A stretch of DNA of 64,000 nt from Salinarchaeum sp. Harcht-Bsk1 (lineage in GTDB: Archaea > Halobacteriota > Halobacteria > Halobacteriales > Salinarchaeaceae): the NCBI RefSeq assembly GCF_000403645.1, contig NC_021313.1:1941014-2005013 (forward strand). Reading direction: 5' to 3'. Of the stretch, positions 26,044-34,866 are shown piece after piece. Position 1 is the first letter of the stretch, and each line of letters begins with the position of its first letter. Both the position numbers and the translations under genes were made by a program. Below the pieces are notes generated by a model. That model saw only the letters and a program-made list of their open reading frames with translations. It did not search any database and had not been told where the DNA came from.

Positions 26044-27861
26044 ATGACGGAGTACTTCGAGATCCACGAGCGGGACGGGGCGGCCCGGCTCGGCGAGCTT
26101 CGCCTGGCCGACCCCCTGCGGACACCGGCGCTCGTGGACGACGTGCTCGAAGACGCGGGCAGCCTGTGGAGCGCGGATCGCGCGCTCCCGACCGGTGAGG
26201 AGGCCAACGGGCCCGCGGGCACGGACGACGCGCTCACGATCCTGCCCCACCGGGGGCTCCCCGCGGGCACGGACCCCGAGGTCCAGTCCTCGTTCGCCCC
26301 CGAGTACCCCCAGGTGGACTTCCCCAGCGCCGCGGTGGTCCACCAGGATACTGCCGCTGATCTCGGGCAGGACGCCTACGTGCTCTCGAGTGCGCAGGGC
26401 GTCGTCGGCCACGCCGCCGCGTTCGCAGAAGCGCTCGTCGAGACCCGGGAGGCGATCCAACCCGATTCGGCGCTCTACCTCCCCGGGGTCGCCACGCCGG
26501 GCAACGTCGCGACGCTCGTCTACGCCGGCGTCGATCTCCTCGACACCGACCGGGCGGTGATCCGCGGTACGCAGGGCCGGTATCTCACGACCGACGGCGA
26601 GACGTGGCTCGAGGATTTCGACGACGCAGACGAACTGCCCTGCCCCTGCCCCGCCTGCCAGCAGCCCGCGGGCACGTTCGACCGCGAGGACTGCGTCGAG
26701 CACAACGTCGCCGCGTTGCGCGCCGAGGTCGCCCGCGTCCGCGCGAAGATCCGGAACGGCTCGCTCCGGGACTACGTCGAGGGCCAGGCTCGCCACGAGC
26801 AGTGGCACACCGCCACCTTCCGGCGGCTCGACCAGCAGTGGGCCTACCTCGAGGAACGGACGCCCCTCGTGCGGCGGGGCGAGATCACCGCGGCCTCCGA
26901 GGACACGCTCCGCCGGGTCGAGATCCAGCGCTACGCGGATCGAGTCACGTCGCGCTATCGCCCCAGATTCGACGACTACCCGCTCGTGCTAGTCCCCTGC
27001 TCGGCCTCGAAGCCCTACAGCGACTCCCAGAGCCACCGCCAGTTCCACGACGCGATCGACTACCGGGGGCACGTCGTCTCGATCACGAGTCCGATCGGCG
27101 TGGTCCCCGCCGAACTCGAACTCACCTACCCCGCCCAGCACTACGACTCGGTCGTGACCGGCGAGTGGTCGGCGACGGAGGTCGAGTTCGTCGCGACCGT
27201 CCTCGCAGCCTACCTCGAGCGCGCGGACTACCCCCGGATCGTCGCACACGTGCCGGAGGACTACCGACCGATCATGGAGCGGGCGATCGCTGAGCTTGGC
27301 GATGGCGCGGACTCGCTCTCCGTCGAGTACACCGTCGCCGACCACCCGACGACGGAGGAATCGCTGGGGAATCTCGACGCTGCCCTCGACGGCGAACTCC
27401 GCTACAGCAAGGGGCAGCGCTACCGCTCGATCGTCCGCGGGATTGCGGACTACATGCTCGGCGACGGCGCTGGCGACGACGTGTTCGACGACGTGGTCGT
27501 CCACGGTCGCTATCCGAAACTCCAGGTCGACCGTGCGGACGCCAGCGAGCGCTCCGACGAGGGCCAACTCGCCGCCGTCGTCCCGCAGTACGGCACCCTC
27601 GCATTCACGCTGGAGGGTGCTCGCGCGTGGACCAACTCCGGGGCACCGGTGAAGCGCGTCGAAATCGACGAGTTCGTCCCGCACGGCAGCGCGCTCGCGC
27701 CGGGGGTCGTCGACGCTGACGACGAGATCCGTCCCGGCGACGAGGTGATCGTCGAGGGGCCACTGGCGTTCGGCGTCGGGCGCGCTGCGATGTCCGGCCC
27801 GGAGATGGCAGCGAGTACGCGCGGGGTGGCGGTCGACGTGCGACACGTCGAGGAGCGCTGA
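26044..27861 (+). CDS. arcS: Archaeosine synthase ArcS (TgtA2)
   Basis: Acts after TgtA, converting preQ0 at position 15 of tRNA to archaeosine (in many archaea by adding lysine as the first step). 605 residues. The N-terminal TGT-like half lacks the TGT catalytic Asp pattern but keeps the zinc cluster CPCPACQQP; the family-specific PCSASKPYSDSQSHRQFHDAI lies near residue 320; the C-terminal PUA domain (about 525-605) has VDADDEIRPGDEVIVEG. The ATG is chosen at MTEYFEIHERDG. Faces the next gene with an 18-nt gap. Confidence 0.93.
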   Translation: MTEYFEIHERDGAARLGELRLADPLRTPALVDDVLEDAGSLWSADRALPTGEEANGPAGTDDALTILPHRGLPAGTDPEVQSSFAPEYPQVDFPSAAVVHQDTAADLGQDAYVLSSAQGVVGHAAAFAEALVETREAIQPDSALYLPGVATPGNVATLVYAGVDLLDTDRAVIRGTQGRYLTTDGETWLEDFDDADELPCPCPACQQPAGTFDREDCVEHNVAALRAEVARVRAKIRNGSLRDYVEGQARHEQWHTATFRRLDQQWAYLEERTPLVRRGEITAASEDTLRRVEIQRYADRVTSRYRPRFDDYPLVLVPCSASKPYSDSQSHRQFHDAIDYRGHVVSITSPIGVVPAELELTYPAQHYDSVVTGEWSATEVEFVATVLAAYLERADYPRIVAHVPEDYRPIMERAIAELGDGADSLSVEYTVADHPTTEESLGNLDAALDGELRYSKGQRYRSIVRGIADYMLGDGAGDDVFDDVVVHGRYPKLQVDRADASERSDEGQLAAVVPQYGTLAFTLEGARAWTNSGAPVKRVEIDEFVPHGSALAPGVVDADDEIRPGDEVIVEGPLAFGVGRAAMSGPEMAASTRGVAVDVRHVEER

Positions 27862-27879
27862 GTCTGCGCCCGTCGGTCT

Positions 27880-28359
27880 TCAGCCCTCTTCGTCACGAGT
27901 CGCGTCGCTTCGAGGCTCTGCGTCCTGACGCTCCTCACTTCGCGACGCTTCAGTTCGCGACGCTTCACTTCGCGCCTCTTCGCTCGGAGGCTCGTCTCCA
28001 CGGGCCGCCTCGTCTCGGGTCCCTTGCCCCCGAATCGCTTCGTCTCGGCTATCTTCTGCGCGAGTTTCTTCCGAGCGGACCGCTACACTTCCGGGTTCTT
28101 CCTCCTCGGTCGCTCCCTCCCGGGTCGATCCCTCTCCAGGGGCTTCCTCGCTACGACCGCCCGGGAATCGATCCCACCCCGAGAGGTGGCCGAGGCAGTA
28201 GAAGAACGCGACCCAGCCGATGAACAACCCGGTGACGACCATGGCGAAGTCCGCGAACGTCGTGCCGACGACCAGGTCGTAGCCGATCCCGAACGTGAGC
28301 AGCGTGAGCGACGCGCCGAGCAACAGCAGGCACCGTGGAGCGCTCTCTGGAGGGTCCAT
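27880..28359 (-). CDS. Two-helix membrane protein with repetitive charged tail
   Basis: 159 residues from MDPPESAPRC. Two membrane helices (about 10-30 and 36-58) end in YCLGHLSGWDRFPGG. Residues ~65-159 are low-complexity Arg/Glu/Ser/Ala (SEEARSEASRTEASRSEERQ), encoded by short tandem DNA repeats near 27935-27985. The tail probably faces the cytoplasm. Function unknown. Confidence 0.7.
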   Translation of the reverse strand: MDPPESAPRCLLLLGASLTLLTFGIGYDLVVGTTFADFAMVVTGLFIGWVAFFYCLGHLSGWDRFPGGRSEEAPGEGSTREGATEEEEPGSVAVRSEETRAEDSRDEAIRGQGTRDEAARGDEPPSEEARSEASRTEASRSEERQDAEPRSDATRDEEG

Positions 28360-28441
28360 GCCCCCTTCTACCACGGCCTCACCCAAGAAACTCCGCCGTG
28401 ACACCGCCGAATGCAAGTGCGCTGGCCTCCGAACCACCCGC

Positions 28442-29098
28442 ATGTCCGAGACTGCAGTCTGGTTCGACCTCGACGGCACTTTGCTCCAGCACGAGCGAAC
28501 GTTCGACGCGTTCGTGCGGGACGCCCTCGTCGCGAGCGGGGTGGTGAACCCGCCCGAGCAGGCCCACGACGTCTTCGCCGAGCGGATCTTCGGCGCGCTG
28601 GAACGCTGCGAGGACGATCCGATCGAGCGCGCTTTCGAGGCCGTCGACGCACAGCTCGGGATCGACGTCGACACCGCGGCGGCAGCCGACGCCTATCGCG
28701 AAATCGAAGTCGACGGGACGACGCTCGCCGACGGTGCACGCGAGACGATCGACGCGGCCGCCGAGCGCGCGGCGGCCGTCGGCGTCCTCTCCAACGGCGA
28801 GGGCGACCTCCAGCGCGCGAAACTCGACGCCCACGACCTCGCGGACGCCTTCGACGCTGTCGTCATCTCCAACGAGGTCGGCGCGCGCAAGCCCGACCCG
28901 GAAATCTTCGCCACGGCTGCCGATCGCCTCAGCGCGAACGGCGTCGACGCCGCCGAGCACGTGTTCGTCGCCGACGAGTACGAGACGGACATCGGCCCCG
29001 CCGAGCAGGCAGGGTGGTCCGCCATTCACGTTCGGAACGACGAGGGACCCTCCGGGAGCGTGAACCGGGTGGGATCGTTGGGAACCCTGTTGCTGTAG
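28442..29098 (+). CDS. HAD-superfamily hydrolase
   Basis: 218 residues. Motif I is WFDLDGTLL (Asp nucleophile and acid/base) at residue 8; motif II is GVLSNGE; motif III is the Lys in VGARKPDPEIF; motif IV is VADEYETDIGPAEQAG. The alpha-helical cap between motifs I and II places it with phosphoglycolate-phosphatase/haloacid-dehalogenase-like enzymes. Motif IV has VADEYETD instead of the usual VGD, a mild departure. Substrate unknown. Confidence 0.88.
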   Translation: MSETAVWFDLDGTLLQHERTFDAFVRDALVASGVVNPPEQAHDVFAERIFGALERCEDDPIERAFEAVDAQLGIDVDTAAAADAYREIEVDGTTLADGARETIDAAAERAAAVGVLSNGEGDLQRAKLDAHDLADAFDAVVISNEVGARKPDPEIFATAADRLSANGVDAAEHVFVADEYETDIGPAEQAGWSAIHVRNDEGPSGSVNRVGSLGTLLL

Positions 29099-29147
29099 CG
29101 ACGAATCCGCTGTCGAGCAATTACGGCTGCATCGGACGTTTCAACTG

Positions 29148-29468
29148 CTACTCGACGAGTCGCTGGAGGGTCACGCCGTCGAGTTCGAACAGCTTCTGTG
29201 CGACCGCGGTCTCTGCGGTCCTGTACCGCGTGCCGCTGCCGGCTTCGATGGGTTGGGCGACGCCGAACTCGACGAGTTCGTCGACGTGGTTGTAAACGCT
29301 CTTGCGTGAAATCCCGGCGTTCTCAGCGAGTTCCGAGATCGTGAACTCGCGGGAACGCTTCCCGGCGAACACGGAGAGGAGCTTCACGCGGGCGGAATCC
29401 CCGAGGAGTTCCACGATTGGGGTGCCGTCTGCGTAGGCTTCCTCGTCGGGTGCCTGGGTTGTGGCCAT
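29148..29468 (-). CDS. Winged-helix transcriptional regulator (ArsR-like)
   Basis: 106 residues from MATTQAPDEEAYADGTPIVE. The winged helix covers ~20-85: LLGDSARVKLLSVFAGKRS, recognition helix SELAENAGISRKSVYNHVDE, wing GSGTRYRTAE. It matches the haloarchaeal family with the GDSARVKLL box. Divergent from the next gene, with which it shares a 50-bp gap. Probable local regulator. Confidence 0.85.
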   Translation of the reverse strand: MATTQAPDEEAYADGTPIVELLGDSARVKLLSVFAGKRSREFTISELAENAGISRKSVYNHVDELVEFGVAQPIEAGSGTRYRTAETAVAQKLFELDGVTLQRLVE

Positions 29469-29520
29469 GGCCAACCGTCGAACTCCATGCAACAAAAGTG
29501 TGTGGTAGGATACCGTCAGT

Positions 29521-29847
29521 GTGAATTATTTTTCGCGAAGGTTCATCCGTGATACCGCGGCGAAGCGTCCCGTGGACGACCAGGCAATCAAGAACGAGAT
29601 CGTCTACGCGATGGTACGCAAGCGTATCACCGGCGGAAACAAGAAGCAAGTCACGACCATCGTGGGGATGCCCTTGCCCTCGCATCTCGAGGGTCGGGGC
29701 AAGGCGCTGATCGACGATCTCGTACAGGACGGCGTCGTCGAACGGTATGGTGGTGGTCACCGGGCGAACGTTCGGCTCTCGAGTCTCGACGCTGGCGTCG
29801 CGTATCTGCGAGCCAACGACGGCGAGGTTCCCTTCGGGTTCGAGTGA
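29521..29847 (+). CDS. Hypothetical protein, possible winged helix
   Basis: 108 residues from a GTG at 29521; a TATA-like TTATTTTT at 29526-29533 suggests that the GTG at 29572 (VDDQAIKNEIVYAMV) may be the real start. Content such as GKALIDDLVQDGVVERYGGGHRANVRLSS reads like the last helix and wing of a winged-helix domain. Basic mid-part, acidic end. No family recognised. Confidence 0.6.
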   Translation: MNYFSRRFIRDTAAKRPVDDQAIKNEIVYAMVRKRITGGNKKQVTTIVGMPLPSHLEGRGKALIDDLVQDGVVERYGGGHRANVRLSSLDAGVAYLRANDGEVPFGFE

Positions 29848-29987
29848 GACCAATCGAGACGGGGCGGACGTTCGCCCACTTTCCGTTGTCCTCGCCGCCG
29901 CTGACTACCGGATTCGCCACCCGGCGAACGCTGACTCGCGAGCGAGTAACCACCGTGTTTTTCCGGGGGTCCGTCCATAGCTCTCCC

Positions 29988-31772
29988 ATGCGCAACGCGA
30001 AGATCGTCTGTACGCTGGGGCCCGCCTCCGGCTCCCGCGAAACCATCCGGGAGCTGGCTCAGGCCGGGATGTCCGTCGCCCGGCTCAACGCCAGCCACGG
30101 GGACCGCGCGGACCGCCGCGCCATGATCGAGCGCGTCCGGTCGGTCGACCGGGAGCTCGATCGCCCCGTCGCGGTCATGCTCGACCTCCAGGGTCCGGAG
30201 ATCCGGACCGCGCCACTCGAGGAACCGATCGAGCTCGAGACTGGCTCGATGGTCCAGTTCGTAGAGGGGGAGACCGCGACCCCCGAGACCGTCGGCCTCT
30301 CGATCCCGATCGACGGCGTCGAGGCCGACGACCGGATGCTGCTCGACGACGGCCGCATCGAGGCAGTCGTCTCCGAGGTCGACGAGGACGGCGTCCTCGC
30401 CCGGATCGTCAGCGGCGGCGAACTCGGCGGCCGCAAGGGCGTCAACCTCCCCGGCGTCGACCTCGACCTCGACGTCGTCACCGCCAAGGACCGCGCCGAC
30501 CTGGAACTGGCCGCCGACCCCGGCGTCGACTTCGTCGCCGCGAGCTTCGTCCGCGACCGCGACGACGTCCTGGCCGTCAACGAAGCCGCCGAGGACGCAG
30601 GCGCCGACGTCCCGATCGTCGCCAAGATCGAGCGGGCCGGCGCCGTCGACAACCTCGGTGGGATCGTCGATGCCGCCTACGGCGTGATGGTCGCCCGCGG
30701 GGACCTCGGCGTCGAGTTGCCGATGGAGGACGTCCCGATCATCCAAAAGCGGATCATCCGGGAGGCGAGGAACGCGGGCGTCCCCGTCATCACCGCGACG
30801 GAGATGCTGGACTCGATGATTCACGAGCGCCGCCCGACCCGCGCGGAGGCCTCCGACGTCGCGAACGCCGTCCTCGACGGCACCGACGCGGTGATGCTCT
30901 CCGGCGAGACTGCCGTCGGCGAGCACCCTGTCCAGGTCGTCGAGGCGATGGACCGGATCGTCAGCCAGGCCGAGCGGAGCGGGGAGTACGCGGAGCTACG
31001 CGAGCAGCGCGTGCCCTCCGCCGGCGAGAGCCGGACCGGCGCGATCGCCCGCTCGGCGCGCTTCCTCGCCCGCGACCTCGGCGCCTCGGCGGTCGTCGCC
31101 GCCTCCGAGTCCGGCTACACCGCGCTCAAGACGGCGAAGTTCCGGCCACCGGTGCCGGTCGTCGCGGCGACGCCGAACGAGGCGGTTCGCCGCCAACTCG
31201 CTCTCTCCGCTGGCGTCATCCCGATGTCTCGCTCCTTCGTCGACGGTGGCGCGGACAAGGTCGTCGAGACGGCCGTCGGCGCAGCCCTCGACGCGTCGGT
31301 CGCCGAGAGTGGTGACACGGTCGTCGTGCTCTCCGGGATGATGACCGAACTGGAGGGCGCCCAGACGACGAACATGCTCAAGGTGCACGTCGCTGCCGAG
31401 ACGGTCGCGACGGGCCGATCCGTCGTCGACGGCCGGGTCTCCGGGCCGGTCGCCACCGCACCGGACGGCGACCTCGGCGCCGTGGCCGAGGGCTCCGTGC
31501 TCGTCCTCGACTCGGAGTTCGAAGCGGAGTTTTCGGGCGACCCCGCGCGCCTCGCCGGCATCGTCGACGCGCGAAAGGGGATGACGGGCTACCCGGCGAT
31601 GGTCGCTCGCGAACTCGAGATCCCCATGATCAGCGGCGCGCCGATGGCCGAGTCGGTGGCGCCAGGCGACGAGGTGACGCTCGACGCCGAGCGCGGCGTC
31701 GTGTACGCGGGTGCCATCGACCCAGGGGCCGACCGCGAGGGCCGGTCGCTGGACTCGGCCGAGCGCGTCTAA
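29988..31772 (+). CDS. pyk: Pyruvate kinase
   Basis: Final glycolytic step: phosphoenolpyruvate plus ADP to pyruvate plus ATP. 594 residues, longer than the ~475 of classical enzymes. MRNAKIVCTLGPASGS, RLNASHGD, the catalytic Lys in IVAKIERAGAV, MVARGDLGVELP and the ATEMLDSM/RPTRAEASDVANAV signature cover the core. The extra ~120 C-terminal residues (after about 470) hold a PEP-utiliser-like mobile domain (RKGMTGYPAMVARELEIPMISGA), as in some bacterial and haloarchaeal enzymes. TATA-like GTGTTTTTCC about 28 nt upstream; start chosen at 29988. Confidence 0.94.
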   Translation: MRNAKIVCTLGPASGSRETIRELAQAGMSVARLNASHGDRADRRAMIERVRSVDRELDRPVAVMLDLQGPEIRTAPLEEPIELETGSMVQFVEGETATPETVGLSIPIDGVEADDRMLLDDGRIEAVVSEVDEDGVLARIVSGGELGGRKGVNLPGVDLDLDVVTAKDRADLELAADPGVDFVAASFVRDRDDVLAVNEAAEDAGADVPIVAKIERAGAVDNLGGIVDAAYGVMVARGDLGVELPMEDVPIIQKRIIREARNAGVPVITATEMLDSMIHERRPTRAEASDVANAVLDGTDAVMLSGETAVGEHPVQVVEAMDRIVSQAERSGEYAELREQRVPSAGESRTGAIARSARFLARDLGASAVVAASESGYTALKTAKFRPPVPVVAATPNEAVRRQLALSAGVIPMSRSFVDGGADKVVETAVGAALDASVAESGDTVVVLSGMMTELEGAQTTNMLKVHVAAETVATGRSVVDGRVSGPVATAPDGDLGAVAEGSVLVLDSEFEAEFSGDPARLAGIVDARKGMTGYPAMVARELEIPMISGAPMAESVAPGDEVTLDAERGVVYAGAIDPGADREGRSLDSAERV

Positions 31773-31829
31773 CGCGGAAGATCGGCGCGGGACGGCGCCT
31801 TTTTGCATCGCGAGCGCCGACGGGGAGAC

Positions 31830-32210
31830 ATGACCGACGAGTCCGACCACAGCCGGTCCGATCGCAGCCGGTCTGACGACGACTCGGTGGACGAGTCGAC
31901 CGGCACGGCCGACGACGCCTGGTCGGACGGCTGGGAATCGGCCGCCGATCGCGCGGCCGAGGAGGATGCTCCGTCCGAGGGTGCCGGGGCGAATGCCGGC
32001 AGGACTGCGACCGGCTCCGAGGACGCCAGCGACGAGGAGGAGTACGAGCCGTCCATCGCCGGGGTCTTCGGCGCTCGCCCGGAGGACGCGCCCCCACGAC
32101 CGGAGATCGTCCCCGAGACCCCGTCTCTCGAGAACGCACTCTTCCTGCTGCTCGGCGTGCTCTTCGGCCTGTTCGTGATCTACCGTGCGGCCACCGTGTT
32201 CGCGGGCTGA
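31830..32210 (+). CDS. Acidic protein with one C-terminal membrane helix
   Basis: 126 residues. Residues 1-75 are an Asp/Ser/Glu-rich disordered stretch, followed by SIAGVFGARPEDAPPRPEIVPETPS, then LENALFLLLGVLFGLFVIYRA, a single membrane helix near the C-terminus. Looks like a tail-anchored protein facing the cytoplasm. Family seen in haloarchaea but function unknown. Between pyk and the NfeD-like gene. Confidence 0.75.
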   Translation: MTDESDHSRSDRSRSDDDSVDESTGTADDAWSDGWESAADRAAEEDAPSEGAGANAGRTATGSEDASDEEEYEPSIAGVFGARPEDAPPRPEIVPETPSLENALFLLLGVLFGLFVIYRAATVFAG

Positions 32211-32330
32211 TCCGCGAGCCATCCTCACCGCACGCCAACTGACGTTCACACGGGCGCCGTCGTCGCCGTGGCTCGATTTCGACCCGAAAAGCGGCGGAAG
32301 GATTAATCGGCCGGGGCGGGAAGGCTTTGT

Positions 32331-32879
32331 ATGGCAGTGTTCGGATTCGAGTTGCCGCTGCTCCTGGTGTTGATCGGGCTCGGCCTGATGATCGCCGAAG
32401 CGCTGGCACCGGGAGCGAACTTCATCGTGCTCGGGGTCGCCTTGCTGTTTGCCGGGATGCTCGGCCTCGTCGTCGCGCCGCTGGCGTCGCCGATCGCGCT
32501 GGCGGGGCTCACCCTGCTGTTCGGCGCCCTCGCGCTCTTCCTCTACCGGGAGTACGACATCTACGGCGGCACTGCCGAGCAGACGAGCGACTCCGACTCG
32601 CTCCGGGGCGCCACCGGCCGCGTCGTCGATCGCGTCACCGAGACCGACGGCCGGGTCAAACTCGACGGCGGCGGCTTCAATCCCTTCTACCAGGCGCGGA
32701 CCGTGGATCGCGAAATCGCGGAGGGCGAGGAGATCATCGTCGTCGATCCCGGCGGCGGTAACGTCGTGACCGTCACGGCGCTGGAGGGCCTCGAAGACGA
32801 CGAGATCGACCGCGAACTCGCCCGGGAGTCCGAGGGCGGCGAACCCGTCGGCGAACGCGAGTCCCAGACCGGCGCCTGA
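32331..32879 (+). CDS. NfeD-like membrane protein
   Basis: 182 residues. Three membrane helices in the first 75 residues (FELPLLLVLIGLGLMIAEALAPGANFIVLGVALLF...), then an OB-fold domain (about 95-160: RGATGRVVDRVTETDGRVKLDGG...EGEEIIVVDPGG). NfeD proteins pair with SPFH/stomatin proteins in membrane microdomains; an SPFH gene lies 0.8 kb downstream on the same strand, which supports the pairing. The tail is acidic. Confidence 0.85.
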   Translation: MAVFGFELPLLLVLIGLGLMIAEALAPGANFIVLGVALLFAGMLGLVVAPLASPIALAGLTLLFGALALFLYREYDIYGGTAEQTSDSDSLRGATGRVVDRVTETDGRVKLDGGGFNPFYQARTVDREIAEGEEIIVVDPGGGNVVTVTALEGLEDDEIDRELARESEGGEPVGERESQTGA

Positions 32880-33036
32880 TTCGATCCTCGGACGGTTCGG
32901 TCCCCGTTCGTTCGGACGACTCCTCGTCCGTTGGGTAATTCTCCCGCCCAGTCGGAGACTTTCACGGCCGATCGAAGACTTCGACAGCCGTTCGGCGATG
33001 TCGCCGTCCGATTGTACGCCCCCTGCCGAACGTGGC

Positions 33037-33420
33037 TCACCGCCAGTCCGCGTTACGCAGCCAGAGGAGATACCCGAGGAGGGCTAGCTTCGGAGCGGTC
33101 GCGAGCATCGTGCCGAGCACCACGAGCGGAACGATCGCAACTCCCTGGGTCAGCAGCGTCCCGCGGAGTCCCCAGCGCTGGCGGTGCCAGAGGCCGTACG
33201 CGAGATAGCACTCCGAAACGCCGATCCCGAGCAGAAGTGCGCCGGGGATCGGACTCGTACCGATCACACCCAGCCCGACCGCGGTATCGAGGACAGCACC
33301 GAGCAGGAGCACCACGCTAGCGGCTTTCACGGCGCGAAACGAGGGCTCAGCCCCGTCGATTGCCACGGAGCGGGAGGCCCTCCTCGCGTCTTCGGGCGGC
33401 GACGACGCGCCTGTCATCAT
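33037..33420 (-). CDS. Four-helix membrane protein
   Basis: 128 residues from MMTGASSPPEDARR. Four hydrophobic segments (about 33-52, 55-72, 83-102, 105-122). Ends LGYLLWLRNADWR. A TATA-like CAATTTTGTC lies about 25 nt before the start. Encoded on the opposite strand between the NfeD-like and SPFH genes. No family recognised; function unknown. Confidence 0.72.
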   Translation of the reverse strand: MMTGASSPPEDARRASRSVAIDGAEPSFRAVKAASVVLLLGAVLDTAVGLGVIGTSPIPGALLLGIGVSECYLAYGLWHRQRWGLRGTLLTQGVAIVPLVVLGTMLATAPKLALLGYLLWLRNADWR

Positions 33421-33678
33421 TCCATACGAACGCCAGACTGTTGACAAAATTGTTTCGATGACGAATGAAATGGCGGGACTGTACGACCCCGAATCGGTCG
33501 GCCGATCGGCTGGCAGCGATCGAGCAGCCAGAAGCACCATCTCGGTAGGTGGCGTCCGGCGAGTGGCGCCACGCAGTCTACACCGCCCGGCGTGGCGGCC
33601 GTCGACGGCGCAAGGAGCACGCGCCCGCCGATCGGGCGGCAGCAAGGATTTTTCACTCGGCTCGGCCAACAACGAACT

Positions 33679-34815
33679 ATGGTGGACGCAGTCCTGCTGC
33701 AAGAAGCCGTGCAGGGGGCGACGATCATCGGGGCCGTCCTGTTGATCCTCGCCGTCGTCACGGTCGCGAGCGCGATCGAGATCGTCAACGCCTACGAGAA
33801 GCGCGCGCTGACCGTCTTCGGGGAGTACCGGAAGCTCCTCGAGCCGGGGATCAACTTCGTGCCGCCGTTCGTCTCGAAGACCTACACCTTCGACATGCGA
33901 ACGCAGACCCTCGACGTCCCCCGCCAGGAGGCGATCACGCGGGACAACTCGCCGGTCACCGCCGACGCCGTCGTCTACATCAAGGTGATGAACGCCAAGA
34001 AGGCGTTCCTCGAGGTCGACGACTACAAGCGGGCCGTCTCCAACCTCGCCCAGACGACGCTGCGCGCCGTGCTCGGCGACATGGAACTCGACGACACGCT
34101 CAACAAGCGCCAGGAGATCAACGCGAAGATCCGCCGCGAACTCGACGAGCCCACCGACGAGTGGGGCATCCGCGTCGAGTCGGTCGAGGTCCGCGAGGTC
34201 AACCCCTCCAAGGACGTCCAGCAGGCGATGGAGGAACAGACCTCCGCGGAGCGCCGTCGCCGCGCCATGATCCTCGAAGCGCAGGGTGAACGTCGCAGTG
34301 CGATCGAGAAGGCCGAGGGTGACAAGCAGTCCAACATCATTCGCGCCCAGGGTGAGAAGCAGTCCCAGATCCTCGAGGCGCAGGGTGACGCGATCTCGAC
34401 GGTCCTGCGTGCCCGTTCCGCCGAGTCGATGGGCGAGCGCGCAGTCATCGAGAAGGGGATGGAGACCCTGGAGTCGATCGGCCAGGGCGAATCGACGACG
34501 TTCGTCCTGCCCCAGGAGCTGTCCTCGCTGATCGGCCGCTACGGCAAGCACCTCACCGGCTCCGACGTCAAGCAGGACGGCGAGATGCTCGACTCGCTGG
34601 AGTTCGACGCCGAGACCCGGGAACTCCTCGGCCTCGACGACATCGAGAAGATCATCTCCAACATCGACGAGGAGGCCGACATGCAAGGGGCGATCGAGGA
34701 GATCGAGGAGCAAGCAGAGGCCGTCAAGGAAGGCCAGACCGCCACCGACATCAAGGATCCCGACGAGGTCGTCGACGAGACCGCCGACGATTTCGAGTTC
34801 GAGGAGAAGTCCTGA
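33679..34815 (+). CDS. SPFH/Band 7 (stomatin-like) protein
   Basis: 378 residues. One N-terminal membrane helix (about 13-35), then the SPFH domain (AYEKRALTVFGEYRKLLEPGINFVPPF; DVPRQEAITRDNSPVTADAVVYIKV). A long Ala/Glu/Gln/Arg coiled coil follows (EEQTSAERRRRAMILEAQGER, about 195-265), then an acidic tail. These proteins form oligomeric scaffolds in membrane microdomains and often work with NfeD proteins, as encoded nearby. TATA-like GATTTTTCAC about 27 nt upstream. Confidence 0.93.
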   Translation: MVDAVLLQEAVQGATIIGAVLLILAVVTVASAIEIVNAYEKRALTVFGEYRKLLEPGINFVPPFVSKTYTFDMRTQTLDVPRQEAITRDNSPVTADAVVYIKVMNAKKAFLEVDDYKRAVSNLAQTTLRAVLGDMELDDTLNKRQEINAKIRRELDEPTDEWGIRVESVEVREVNPSKDVQQAMEEQTSAERRRRAMILEAQGERRSAIEKAEGDKQSNIIRAQGEKQSQILEAQGDAISTVLRARSAESMGERAVIEKGMETLESIGQGESTTFVLPQELSSLIGRYGKHLTGSDVKQDGEMLDSLEFDAETRELLGLDDIEKIISNIDEEADMQGAIEEIEEQAEAVKEGQTATDIKDPDEVVDETADDFEFEEKS

Positions 34816-34866
34816 TTCTCGGTCGCCTCACGGCGGTCGTCGACCCCGCAGGGGACGATTCGCTCG

